DNA of 56,975 nucleotides from Coriobacteriia bacterium (lineage in GTDB: Bacteria > Actinomycetota > Coriobacteriia > Anaerosomatales > SLCP01). Made by a program: the position numbers and the translations under genes. The notes under the pieces are model-generated. The model did not search any database, was not told where the DNA came from, and saw only the letters and a list, made by a program, of their open reading frames with translations. The DNA lies in assembly GCA_007125735.1 (NCBI GenBank), contig SLCP01000013.1, positions 1-56,975 on the forward strand, written 5' to 3'. Numbering within the stretch: position 1 is the stretch's first letter; each line of letters starts with the position of its first letter. Positions 31,521 to 38,780 of this stretch are shown here, one piece after another.

Positions 31521-31988
31521 TCAGCGTTCGGGCGCGAACACGCTGCCTGCGTACACCGTTTCGAATGCTGGGCCTTCTCGCAGAAACGACGCGATGAGGT
31601 CTCCCAGCGGTGGACGCAGATCGATCGCTCGGAGATCCTCGGGACCGATGAGGTCGACCGCCTCGACACGCGGGTCGCGTGAGTCGTCGGACAGTGCCCC
31701 TCCTGTGATCGACGCGGCGAACGTGATGTTGACGACGTGACGGGCGCCTGACGGGTCGATGGTGTCGTTGATGATGAGTGGCCGGCCGACTTCGACGAGA
31801 AGCCCGGTCTCCTCGGCTACCTCACGTTCGAGCGCGTCAGTGAGGGTCTCTCCCCATGCGACTCCTCCACCTGGCAGAAGATGGTAAGCATCGTCACCCT
31901 TGCGGTGGCGCACGCATACCACAAGGTCGTCTTGGAGCATGAGCGCCGCTACTCGGATGCGCGGACACTCACAGGCCGGTGCTGCCAA
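31521..31988 (-). CDS. Nudix hydrolase
   Basis: A 155-residue pyrophosphohydrolase. The Nudix box is GGVAWGETLTDALEREVAEETGLLV, with the full G-x5-E-x7-REVxEExG pattern. The N-terminal strand IRVAALMLQDDLVVCVRHRK is typical. Substrate cannot be told from sequence; position last in a dNTP synthesis operon after dut suggests cleaning of damaged or excess nucleotides. The start is a TTG at 31988, overlapping dut by 20 bases; a later ATG would remove the first strand. Confidence 0.82.
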   Translation of the reverse strand: MAAPACECPRIRVAALMLQDDLVVCVRHRKGDDAYHLLPGGGVAWGETLTDALEREVAEETGLLVEVGRPLIINDTIDPSGARHVVNITFAASITGGALSDDSRDPRVEAVDLIGPEDLRAIDLRPPLGDLIASFLREGPAFETVYAGSVFAPER

Positions 31989-32400
31989 AACCGCCCTCTC
32001 CTCTCACGGTCTCATCGAGCTCGGTCACCTCGACAAGTTCGGCGGATACGACGGGCTGGATGACGAGCTGTGCGATCTTGTCTCCCCGGGAGATGCTGAT
32101 CGGTACGGAGGCGTCGAGATTGATGCAGATCACCTTGATCTCGCCGCGATAATGGCTGTCGATGAGACCAGGGGTGTTGACGAGACTCAAGCCCTGTCTG
32201 ATGGCGAGTCCGCTGCGAGGTTGAACGAAGCCTGCGAAACCTTCGGGGATCGCTACGGCGATGCCGGTAGGCACGAGCACGCGGTCGAAGGGAGCTAACG
32301 TGATGTCTTCTGCCGCGTACAGGTCGAGTCCGGCATCACCTTCGTGCGCGTAGCGTGGGAGCGGCAGTTCCGTATCGAGCCGGGTGATCGGTAGGCGCAC
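31969..32400 (-). CDS. dut: Deoxyuridine 5'-triphosphate nucleotidohydrolase
   Basis: A 143-residue trimeric dUTPase that converts dUTP to dUMP, keeping uracil out of DNA and feeding thymidylate synthesis. The five motifs are visible: AGLDLYA, PRSGLA (61-66), GLIDSHYRGEI, GDKIAQLV and RGEGGFGSTG at the C-terminus. The GTG at 32400 fits the family N-terminus (RLPITRLDTELPLPRYAHEGDAG) and follows GAGGGACG; the open frame upstream overlaps nrdG. It sits eight bases after nrdG. Confidence 0.93.
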   Translation of the reverse strand: MRLPITRLDTELPLPRYAHEGDAGLDLYAAEDITLAPFDRVLVPTGIAVAIPEGFAGFVQPRSGLAIRQGLSLVNTPGLIDSHYRGEIKVICINLDASVPISISRGDKIAQLVIQPVVSAELVEVTELDETVRGEGGFGSTGL

Positions 32401-32407
32401 TGGTGCG

Positions 32408-33142
32408 TCACGTCCCTCTCGTCGTGGTGGGCAGATAGCGGGAGCACTCGCGCGCAGCACGAGCGAGAGCGTCGGGGTGCGCGGGCGCAACTGCGGAGGC
32501 GTCGGGTTCGAGCGTGTGCCCGGGGCGAAACTGCTGGAGCACGTACGAGTCGCCTCCGGCGAGCAACGAGGCAAGTAGAGGCAGTTCCTCGGGGGTTATG
32601 ACCGGCGGAAAGACGGTCGTGCGGAACTCGTGCCTGACACCAGACGCGCGGAGGACGTCGATGCTCTCGTTGACCGTGCGTCCAGCATCGGGCGCGCCGA
32701 GCAGCCCGTAACGTTCAGGGAGCGTCTTGACGTCGAGGGCCACGAACTCCACCAGCCCGTCCGCGACCACGCGCTGCAATACCGTGGGCTCCGTGCCGTT
32801 GGTGTCGAGTTTGACCGGCACTCCACGGGTCGCCAGGTCCTCAAGCAGCCGGGGTAGCCCCGGGTCGAGGGTGGGCTCACCGCCGCTGATGACAACACCG
32901 TCTATCCAGCCGCGCCGTATAGCGATGTGAGAGAGTGCACTCTGCCACATGTCGTTGCGGGTGTCCGTTTCAAGAAGCTCTGGGTTGTGACAGTACGGAC
33001 AACGGAGCGAACAGCCGGTGACGAAGATAGTGGTACAGACGTGTCCCGGCCAGTCGAGCATGCTCGTGGGAACGAAGCCCGCTACGCGATCGCACGCGTA
33101 AGTAGACCGCTCGCCAGAAGTGGGATGGGAGGAAGCCCTCAC
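32408..33142 (-). CDS. nrdG: Anaerobic ribonucleoside-triphosphate reductase activating protein (radical SAM)
   Basis: A 244-residue radical SAM activase that installs the glycyl radical in NrdD. The cluster motif CSLRCPYC (C44, C48, C51) is CxxxCxxC, followed by HNPELL and the GGEPTLDPGLPRLL SAM-binding segment. It is the longer activase type often seen with thiol-dependent NrdDs. The GTG at 33142 lies two bases after the thioredoxin-like gene; an upstream ATG at 33199 would overlap that gene. Confidence 0.88.
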   Translation of the reverse strand: MRASSHPTSGERSTYACDRVAGFVPTSMLDWPGHVCTTIFVTGCSLRCPYCHNPELLETDTRNDMWQSALSHIAIRRGWIDGVVISGGEPTLDPGLPRLLEDLATRGVPVKLDTNGTEPTVLQRVVADGLVEFVALDVKTLPERYGLLGAPDAGRTVNESIDVLRASGVRHEFRTTVFPPVITPEELPLLASLLAGGDSYVLQQFRPGHTLEPDASAVAPAHPDALARAARECSRYLPTTTRGT

Positions 33143-33144
33143 GC

Positions 33145-33390
33145 CTACCCCGCGAGCACCGCGTGGAGCGCAGTACGCGTCGGCGGGTTGCCACGCCATG
33201 CGGCGAGCTCGGCACCCCCGTTATCGAGAACCAGAATGGTCGGGGTCGCGAGAACGCTGTGGTACGACGCCTCCGCAAGACCTTCGACACTGCCCACGTC
33301 GAAGATCTCGAGCGAGTCGAGACCCTCACACGCGTGCTTCGCTGCTGGACAGCGCGGACAGTCGGCTTTCACAAAGAGCTTGACGGTCAC
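33145..33390 (-). CDS. Glutaredoxin/NrdH-like redox protein
   Basis: An 81-residue thioredoxin-fold protein with the active-site motif CPRC near the N-terminus (VKLFVKADCPRCPAAKHACEG) and the cis-proline segment ATPTILVLDNGGAELAAWRG. It is a plausible electron donor to the ribonucleotide reductase on either side of it. The GTG start has AGGGGAGGAACG upstream. The gene lies between nrdD and nrdG. Confidence 0.83.
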   Translation of the reverse strand: MTVKLFVKADCPRCPAAKHACEGLDSLEIFDVGSVEGLAEASYHSVLATPTILVLDNGGAELAAWRGNPPTRTALHAVLAG

Positions 33391-33406
33391 CGTTCCTCCC
33401 CTTCGG

Positions 33407-35557
33407 TCAGGTCTTCGATTCGTGTACTGCTCGCACGTCCGGCGTTGCTGCGAGACCGGTACGCCTCCGGTCGTACAACTCCCCTACCTTACTGCGGTTC
33501 CACGTCTGGATCTTGGAGAAGTAGCCGACGATGCGTGTGACGCCGTATACGTCGAGTGAGCCGCAGCACGAACACTGGGTCTTCAGGCCACGGGCGGTCT
33601 TTCGGCAGCTCTCGCATACGGTGAACTCAGGACTGAAGGCAATCTGGGAGCATTGTGTGTTGCGGAACGTCTTCTCTACGAAGCTCCTGATCGCATGCGG
33701 GTCCGGCTCGTGCTCTCCGAGCCAGACATGGACGATGGCGCCTGCCTCGATGAGGGGATGGAATCGCGACTGCTTCTCTACCCGTTCGACGTAGTCGACG
33801 GGGGCGTCGACAGCGAGGTGGATGGAGTTCGTGTAGTAGTAGTTCTGTGCGGTAAGGTCCCCCTTCACCACAGCTGAGGTCTGCTCGGGCCAGTACTTCA
33901 TGTCGAGCTTTGCGAGGCGGTAGCCTGCAGACTCGGCAGGACTTTCTTCGAGCACCATGTTGAGGTCGTAGCGCTCGGAGAGCTCCTTGCACTTGAGGTT
34001 CATAGCCGAGATGACCTTCAACCCGAACTTGAGGGCAGCGTCCGACTCGTGCATCTGCTGTCCGGTGTGTGCCTGGACGAGCTCGTTGAGGCCGATGAGT
34101 CCGGCTAGGTAGGTGAGCCGATCCATCTTGAGGTACGGCTGACCGTCGAGATTCTTTGTGAGCAGGCCGAGCGGGCCCGTCTCGCCGAGGTCGAACAGCG
34201 TCTGAATGAACTGGCGTTTCTGCAGGTGAGCCTTAGCGACGAGCTCGAGCGCCCGGTTGAGTTCCATGAAGAGCGCCTGGTCGTTGCCGTTGGCCTTGTA
34301 GGCGATTCTCGGCAGGTTGATGGTCACGTTCTGTAGCGCAGAGAAGCGCATGATCTCGGGGGTCGACGTCTCGGCCAGTTGTTCGGGGCTCAACTTCAGC
34401 TTGAGCCTGCAGCACTGGGAGACCGTCACCTCGTCGCCGCGGTCGAACACGAAGTAGGTGATGCCTTGCGCGCTTGCGACTCGACACGCCAGGTCGAGGA
34501 AGTCCTCATGACCCGGCGTGCGGAAGAAGTCCTCGCTGATGTGGAGGAGCGGTTTGGGGAACACGAACGTCTTGCCGGTCGCGTCACCGCGCAGATAGAC
34601 GTTGAACATCGCGCGGACGAACCGCTGCGCCTCCGCTTCGTACTCACCGTATGTCTTGCCCGTGTACTCGCCGCCGGGGCCGATGGCCTGCGTGTCGGCG
34701 AAGTGCCGGGGCACGTTGTAATAGAGGTTGAAGTCGGTGAACACGACCTGGCTGCCGCGTGCGCCGGCAAGCTGGTTGAACTCGAAGATCAGCATCTGCG
34801 CGAGCTGCTCAACCTCTTCATCGCTCTTGTCCACCAGATATGGTGCGAAGAAGATGTTGACCGCTTCCCACCCCACGGCGCCCGCGTAGTGGGCCTGGAG
34901 CGCCGAAGCCATCTTGACCATATGGCCGACGAGTACCTCGGCGTGTTTCGCTGGCTTGGAGACGCTCGTGATGTTGGGGAGGTTCAGACCGAACTTCTTG
35001 AGGTACTCGAGGCTGTGGCCGCCGCAGTACGGCCGGATGATGAACCCGAGGTCGTGCAGGTGGATGTCGCCGACATAGTGGGCCTCGGAGACATCGTCCG
35101 AGAACACGCGCCTCAACGCGAACTCCTTGAGGATGGTCTCGGCGATCGTGAGGTTGATGCTCTCGGGGTTGTGAGTGGTGTTGGAGTTCTCCTTGTTCGC
35201 GTTGGTGATGATCTGCTCCACGTCCCACATCGGAAGACCGAGGTGGGTATGGCGACGGTGTGCGAGGGTCATGCCGCGCTCGAGCAGCTCGAGGTCTACC
35301 ATCTCGCGAATGACCGCGGTGGTGACCGTGACGAGATTCGTACCGTCGATGCGGTCCTCGACAGCAAGAGCGATCTCCTCGGCGACGTGCGGCGCCAAAC
35401 CGGCCTCCTTGACGAGGGAATCGGTGATCTTGGAGCGGTCCCACGGGTCGATCTCCTGGCGTGAGGCGGTGGATACCAGCAGGGCGATGTCGGTGGAGTC
35501 GGTGAGTGCACCGGGTGTAGCCGGCCTGATGACGTTGACGACCCGCTCCATGACCAT
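33407..35557 (-). CDS. nrdD: Anaerobic (class III) ribonucleoside-triphosphate reductase
   Basis: A 716-residue oxygen-sensitive enzyme that makes dNTPs from NTPs. An ATP-cone domain occupies about residues 5-95. The catalytic barrel contains C178 (RPYCGGHSL) and the vicinal pair C382-C383 (SQCCRL). The C-terminus has a zinc site (C648, C651, C662, C665) and the glycyl radical loop RIVGY with G678. Activation requires NrdG, two genes downstream. A redox protein gene between them suggests thiol rather than formate as reductant; that is inference. ATP-cone control by dATP/ATP is expected, and transcription is probably under NrdR. Confidence 0.95.
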   Translation of the reverse strand: MVMERVVNVIRPATPGALTDSTDIALLVSTASRQEIDPWDRSKITDSLVKEAGLAPHVAEEIALAVEDRIDGTNLVTVTTAVIREMVDLELLERGMTLAHRRHTHLGLPMWDVEQIITNANKENSNTTHNPESINLTIAETILKEFALRRVFSDDVSEAHYVGDIHLHDLGFIIRPYCGGHSLEYLKKFGLNLPNITSVSKPAKHAEVLVGHMVKMASALQAHYAGAVGWEAVNIFFAPYLVDKSDEEVEQLAQMLIFEFNQLAGARGSQVVFTDFNLYYNVPRHFADTQAIGPGGEYTGKTYGEYEAEAQRFVRAMFNVYLRGDATGKTFVFPKPLLHISEDFFRTPGHEDFLDLACRVASAQGITYFVFDRGDEVTVSQCCRLKLKLSPEQLAETSTPEIMRFSALQNVTINLPRIAYKANGNDQALFMELNRALELVAKAHLQKRQFIQTLFDLGETGPLGLLTKNLDGQPYLKMDRLTYLAGLIGLNELVQAHTGQQMHESDAALKFGLKVISAMNLKCKELSERYDLNMVLEESPAESAGYRLAKLDMKYWPEQTSAVVKGDLTAQNYYYTNSIHLAVDAPVDYVERVEKQSRFHPLIEAGAIVHVWLGEHEPDPHAIRSFVEKTFRNTQCSQIAFSPEFTVCESCRKTARGLKTQCSCCGSLDVYGVTRIVGYFSKIQTWNRSKVGELYDRRRTGLAATPDVRAVHESKT

Positions 35558-35616
35558 GTGACCACTCAGCCCCTCGTGTCCGTGCGGGACCTACGCCCCG
35601 CGAGCCCCTCGGCTTC

Positions 35617-36066
35617 TTACCGTTTCAGACCACGCAGCTCGTCGGTGAATTCGTCGACGTCCTCGAACGACTTGTAGACCGACGCGAATCTGACGTACGC
35701 AACCTTGTCGAGCCCCTTGAGGCGGTCGAGCACCATGTCGCCGAGGATGCGGGAGTCGATCTCGTAGCGAAATTCGTTGTGTAACTGGGCGACGAGGTCA
35801 TCGATGAGTTCCTCCAGACGCTCGGTCGAGACGTTTCGCTTCGCCGTCGCGACGACGAGACCTCGCAGCAGCTTGCCGCGATCGAACGGCTCTTGCGCCC
35901 CATCCTTCTTGATGACCATGAGCGGCATCTCTTCGCGACGCTCGTACGTGGTGAAGCGCTTCTGGCATGCGAGGCACTCTCTGCGACGCCGGATGGCGTC
36001 CTGTGACTCGGAGACGCGAGAATCGACTACTTTGGTCTCATCGTGTCCGCAGAAGGCGCACTTCAT
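35617..36066 (-). CDS. nrdR: Transcriptional repressor NrdR
   Basis: A 149-residue repressor of ribonucleotide reductase genes. It has an N-terminal zinc ribbon (MKCAFCGHDETKVVDSR and CLACQKRFTTYER) and an ATP-cone domain (about residues 49-140) that senses ATP/dATP. It heads the operon that includes nrdD, nrdG and dut, with an NrdR-box in its own promoter, so it is probably autoregulated. AGGGGTG precedes the ATG. Confidence 0.96.
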   Translation of the reverse strand: MKCAFCGHDETKVVDSRVSESQDAIRRRRECLACQKRFTTYERREEMPLMVIKKDGAQEPFDRGKLLRGLVVATAKRNVSTERLEELIDDLVAQLHNEFRYEIDSRILGDMVLDRLKGLDKVAYVRFASVYKSFEDVDEFTDELRGLKR

Positions 36067-36096
36067 CGTTTCACCCCTACATGTTGGCCTTGAGTG

Positions 36097-36125
36097 AGAC
36101 TAGCACACAAGATATGGTGTTACAA
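36097..36125 (-). promoter_or_regulatory. NrdR-box within the nrdR-nrdD operon promoter
   Basis: ACACAAGATATGGTGT at 36105-36120 matches the palindromic NrdR-box (ACACAATATATTGTGT-like) at 14 of 16 positions. Reading the minus strand, TTGTAA (36120-36125) as -35, a 17-base spacer that holds the box, and TAGTCT (36097-36102) as -10 form a promoter, so a bound repressor would block it. A second box, usual for NrdR, is not clear. Confidence 0.65.
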
Positions 36126-36188
36126 CGAAAATCGCACTAAACGGTCTAGAGGTCCTTGTTCGTAGACGCGATTCGCGGATGGGGCCTC

Positions 36189-36575
36189 TCAGCGGGCTGC
36201 CATGAGGCCCTGTTCCGTCCCGCTGGGGACGAGGAGCACCTCGCCTGCGTGGATCGCACCACCGCTACGGCCGTTGATCGCGCGGATGAGTTCGACGTTC
36301 TGGGCTGTGGTGAGGCCGGGCGTTGGATGGGTGCGTGCAAGGGACCAGAGCGTGTCGCCGCCCCCTACGTGGACGGTCGCCGTTCGCTCGTGTGGGGAGC
36401 CGGTGTGAGGGCGAGCCCACGTGAGCGCGGCGTATGTAAGGAGGAGCACGACGAGCACCAGAGCCAACCATTCGTACCATGCGGCATGACGGGCGGAGCT
36501 GATGCGACGGGATCGCACGGAGCGGTGACTGCGGTTCTGCACGAACCCACGGCGGTTGGATGCTATCGCGTTCAC
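36189..36575 (-). CDS. LysM-domain membrane protein, YneA/ChiZ-like SOS division inhibitor candidate
   Basis: A 128-residue protein: basic N-terminal tail, one membrane helix (about residues 33-54, YEWLALVLVVLLLTYAALTW), short linker, and a C-terminal LysM domain (about 70-122) with VGGGDTLWSLARTH and NGRSGGAIHAGEVLLVP. The GTG at 36575 is favoured because AGGAGGG lies seven bases upstream; an in-frame ATG at 36593 would itself overlap that site. Divergence from lexA, LexA boxes in its promoter, and this layout match YneA of Bacillus and ChiZ (Rv2719c) of mycobacteria, which halt division after DNA damage. Function is inferred from these parallels. Confidence 0.75.
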   Translation of the reverse strand: MNAIASNRRGFVQNRSHRSVRSRRISSARHAAWYEWLALVLVVLLLTYAALTWARPHTGSPHERTATVHVGGGDTLWSLARTHPTPGLTTAQNVELIRAINGRSGGAIHAGEVLLVPSGTEQGLMAAR

Positions 36576-36640
36576 GAGTTCCCTCCTCTGCATCGGTGTT
36601 CGATCGCGACTGTAGCGGCAGGCTCTGACATCGAGCCGGA

Positions 36641-36656
36641 ACGAACATATGTTCGT
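36641..36656. promoter_or_regulatory. LexA box 1 (yneA-like gene)
   Basis: ACGAACATATGTTCGT is a perfect 16-base palindrome containing CGAAC-N4-GTTCG, the Gram-positive/actinobacterial SOS box. It lies just downstream of the predicted -10 for the LysM gene, where a bound LexA would block initiation. Confidence 0.85.
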
Positions 36657-36660
36657 ACGT

Positions 36661-36689
36661 ATGCTACACCGAACACATGTTCGGCGCAA
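36661..36689 (-). promoter_or_regulatory. Predicted promoter of the YneA/ChiZ-like gene with LexA box 2 in its spacer
   Basis: On the minus strand TTGCGC (36684-36689) and TAGCAT (36661-36666) are 17 bases apart. The second SOS box, CCGAACACATGTTCGG (36669-36684), fills the spacer. The same layout occurs in the recA promoter. With box 1 downstream of the -10, this promoter has LexA sites on both sides of its -10. Confidence 0.65.
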
Positions 36690-36710
36690 CCACCCGATCG
36701 GCGGCGTAAG

Positions 36711-36724
36711 CGAACGCATGTTTG
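36711..36724. promoter_or_regulatory. LexA box 3 (lexA upstream)
   Basis: CGAACGCATGTTTG is one base from the symmetric CGAAC-N4-GTTCG box. It overlaps the predicted lexA -35, so it is likely a weaker site for autoregulation. Confidence 0.6.
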
Positions 36725-36751
36725 CCATGCCGACATCTGGTGCGGTAGACT
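36722..36751 (+). promoter_or_regulatory. Predicted lexA promoter
   Basis: TTGCCA (36722-36727), an 18-base spacer and TAGACT (36746-36751) sit 37 bases before the lexA ATG. LexA box 3 overlaps its -35 and box 4 lies just after its -10, over the likely transcription start. Confidence 0.5.
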
Positions 36752-36756
36752 CGGGT

Positions 36757-36770
36757 CGAACATGCTTTCG
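36757..36770. promoter_or_regulatory. LexA box 4 (lexA proximal)
   Basis: CGAACATGCTTTCG is a one-mismatch form of CGAAC-N4-GTTCG, 17 bases before the lexA ATG and downstream of its predicted -10. Fits autorepression. Confidence 0.6.
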
Positions 36771-36787
36771 GTCAGAAGGGGGACCCG

Positions 36788-37414
36788 ATGCCCTACTCGC
36801 GTGAACTGACAGACAGGCAGCGGCAGATCCTGGACTTCATCAAGGCCGAGATACATCGTCGCGGCTTCCCGCCGTCCGTGCGCGAGATCGGTGATGCGGT
36901 CGGGCTATCGTCCTCCTCCACGGTCCACTCGCACCTGGCCGCCCTCGAGGAGAAGGGGTTCATCCGGCGCGATCCATCGAAACCCCGGGCGCTCGAGGTA
37001 TTCGACTTCCGCGACGCCGATCGGGCGGTCGACTACGGTCAGGCACGGGCGGTGCCACTCGTGGGTCAGGTAGCCGCGGGCTCCCCCATCCTCGCCGCCG
37101 AGAACATCGAAGCGACACTCACCCTGCCCGCCGAGATGGCCGATGAGTCCACGTTCATCTTGAGGGTACGCGGAGACTCGATGATCGAGGCGGGCATCCT
37201 CGATGGCGACTACGTGGTCGTGCGCCAGCAATCGACCGCCGAGAACGGCGACGTCGTCGTCGCGATGCTCGACGACGAAGCCACGGTCAAGCGCTTCTTC
37301 AGGGAGGCCGATGCGGTGCGGCTCCAGCCGGAGAACAGCGCGCTCGAGCCGATCTACTCCCGAGACGTGACAGTTCTGGGCAAGGTCATGGCACTCTTCC
37401 GGCGCATCGTGTAG
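36788..37414 (+). CDS. lexA: SOS repressor LexA
   Basis: A 208-residue repressor with an N-terminal winged helix (about residues 1-70, ELTDRQRQILDFI; FPPSVREIGDAVGLSSSSTVHSHL) and a C-terminal S24 protease fold. Self-cleavage should occur at A97-G98 (QVAAGSP), with catalytic S131 (RVRGDSM) and K168 (TVKRFF). After DNA damage, RecA filaments trigger cleavage and release the five SOS boxes seen in this window. GAAGGGG precedes the ATG. The divergent partner is a LysM division-inhibitor candidate. Confidence 0.97.
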   Translation: MPYSRELTDRQRQILDFIKAEIHRRGFPPSVREIGDAVGLSSSSTVHSHLAALEEKGFIRRDPSKPRALEVFDFRDADRAVDYGQARAVPLVGQVAAGSPILAAENIEATLTLPAEMADESTFILRVRGDSMIEAGILDGDYVVVRQQSTAENGDVVVAMLDDEATVKRFFREADAVRLQPENSALEPIYSRDVTVLGKVMALFRRIV

Positions 37415-37435
37415 GAAGGCGCGTCGCGCCTGGCG

Positions 37436-38767
37436 TCACTGCGCTGTGGTGTCCGCAGGCGAGCCCTCGGATGCCGCGTCCTCGAACTCGCTCAGGCGGT
37501 TCGATACCTCGTCAGACGCTTGTACGACGAGCCGGGTGCCCTCTTCTGTGTGGTGCTCGCTCACGACGTGCGCACGTTCGTGCGCCAGTTGCACGAGGTC
37601 GCCCCGGGTATATGGTACGAGCACGGTGAGAGTCGTGCCCCCTCTGGCGGCCTCCACCGAGAGCCGCTCGAGCAGCGCGTCCATACCCTCCCCCGTGCGG
37701 GCGGAGAGGAACACGGCTGAAGGGTGGCGGGCAGCGAGCCGCGTGCGCTCCTCGGCATCGATCGCATCGATCTTGTTGAACACGAGCAGGGACGGGAGCT
37801 TGGCGGCGCCCACCTCTTCGAGCACGAGGTCGACCGCGGACATCTGCGCCTCGGCGAGCGGGTGACTCGCGTCGATAACGTGGAGCAGGAGGTCTGCGTC
37901 GGTCACCTCGGCAAGGGTCGACTTGAACGCCTCGACCAGGCCGTGCGGCAGCTTGTTGATGAAACCGACGGTGTCGGTGAGGGTGATCTCCCGTCCGTCG
38001 GCAAGCGCGAGGCGGCGCGTCGTGGAGTCGAGGGTCGCGAAGAGCATGTCGTAGGAGAGCACGTCGGCGCCGGTGAGCGTGTTGAGGAGCGTCGACTTCC
38101 CGGCGTTGGTATAGCCTACGAGCGCGACCCGGAACACGCCGCTCTCCGCCCGGGACTTGCGCTGCGTCTCGCGGGCCGAGGCGACGTTTGCGAGATCACG
38201 CTTGAGGTCTGCGATGCGCCTCCGTGCAAGCCTGCGGTCCGTCTCGAGCTGCGATTCTCCTGCCCCGAACCGCGCTCCCCTGCCACCGCCGAGACGCTCG
38301 CGCTCGAGGTGTCCCCACAGTCCGCGGAGCCGCGGCAGGAGGTACTCGAGTTGAGCAAGCTCGACCTGAAGTTTACCTTCACGGCTGACGGCGTGCATCG
38401 CGAAGATGTCGAGGATGAGGGTCGTGCGATCCATGATGCGCACACCCGGGATCATCGATTCGAGGTTTGCCTGCTGCCGAGGAGACAGGTCGTCGTCGAA
38501 GATGACTATCGACGCGGCCTCCTCGGTAGCCAAGCTCGCGATCTCCTCGGCCTTACCCGAGCCCACGAAGGTCCTCGGGTTGGCCTTGTCGAGGCGCTGT
38601 TGAGCGGTGGCGACCGGGTCGAGCCCGGCCGTGTCTGCGAGGAGGTGGAGTTCGGCGAGCGAGTCCTCGAGCGGCCACTCGCCCGAGCCGCGATCGACCC
38701 CCACGAGCACGGCGCGAGGCCGCGAGTCGTCGCGCTCCCACTCGGGCGGCCGGTTACGCCCGCTCAT
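37436..38767 (-). CDS. hflX: GTPase HflX
   Basis: A 443-residue ribosome-associated GTPase. The N-terminal HflX domain (about residues 1-195) includes ANPRTFVGSGKAEEIA and FDDDLSPRQQANLE. The G domain has VGYTNAGKSTLLNTLTG (P-loop), DTVGFINKLPHGLVEAFKSTL (switch II) and NKID. HflX splits stalled or hibernating ribosomes. The ATG at 38767 has GGGAGGTACGCCG upstream; the open frame beyond overlaps the aminotransferase. Confidence 0.94.
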   Translation of the reverse strand: MSGRNRPPEWERDDSRPRAVLVGVDRGSGEWPLEDSLAELHLLADTAGLDPVATAQQRLDKANPRTFVGSGKAEEIASLATEEAASIVIFDDDLSPRQQANLESMIPGVRIMDRTTLILDIFAMHAVSREGKLQVELAQLEYLLPRLRGLWGHLERERLGGGRGARFGAGESQLETDRRLARRRIADLKRDLANVASARETQRKSRAESGVFRVALVGYTNAGKSTLLNTLTGADVLSYDMLFATLDSTTRRLALADGREITLTDTVGFINKLPHGLVEAFKSTLAEVTDADLLLHVIDASHPLAEAQMSAVDLVLEEVGAAKLPSLLVFNKIDAIDAEERTRLAARHPSAVFLSARTGEGMDALLERLSVEAARGGTTLTVLVPYTRGDLVQLAHERAHVVSEHHTEEGTRLVVQASDEVSNRLSEFEDAASEGSPADTTAQ

Positions 38768-38780
38768 CGGCGTACCTCCC

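Noticed and set aside
36126..36148. Second NrdR box beside the first
   Set aside because: The best candidate matches only about 9 of 16 positions and the spacing is not a usual number of helical turns.
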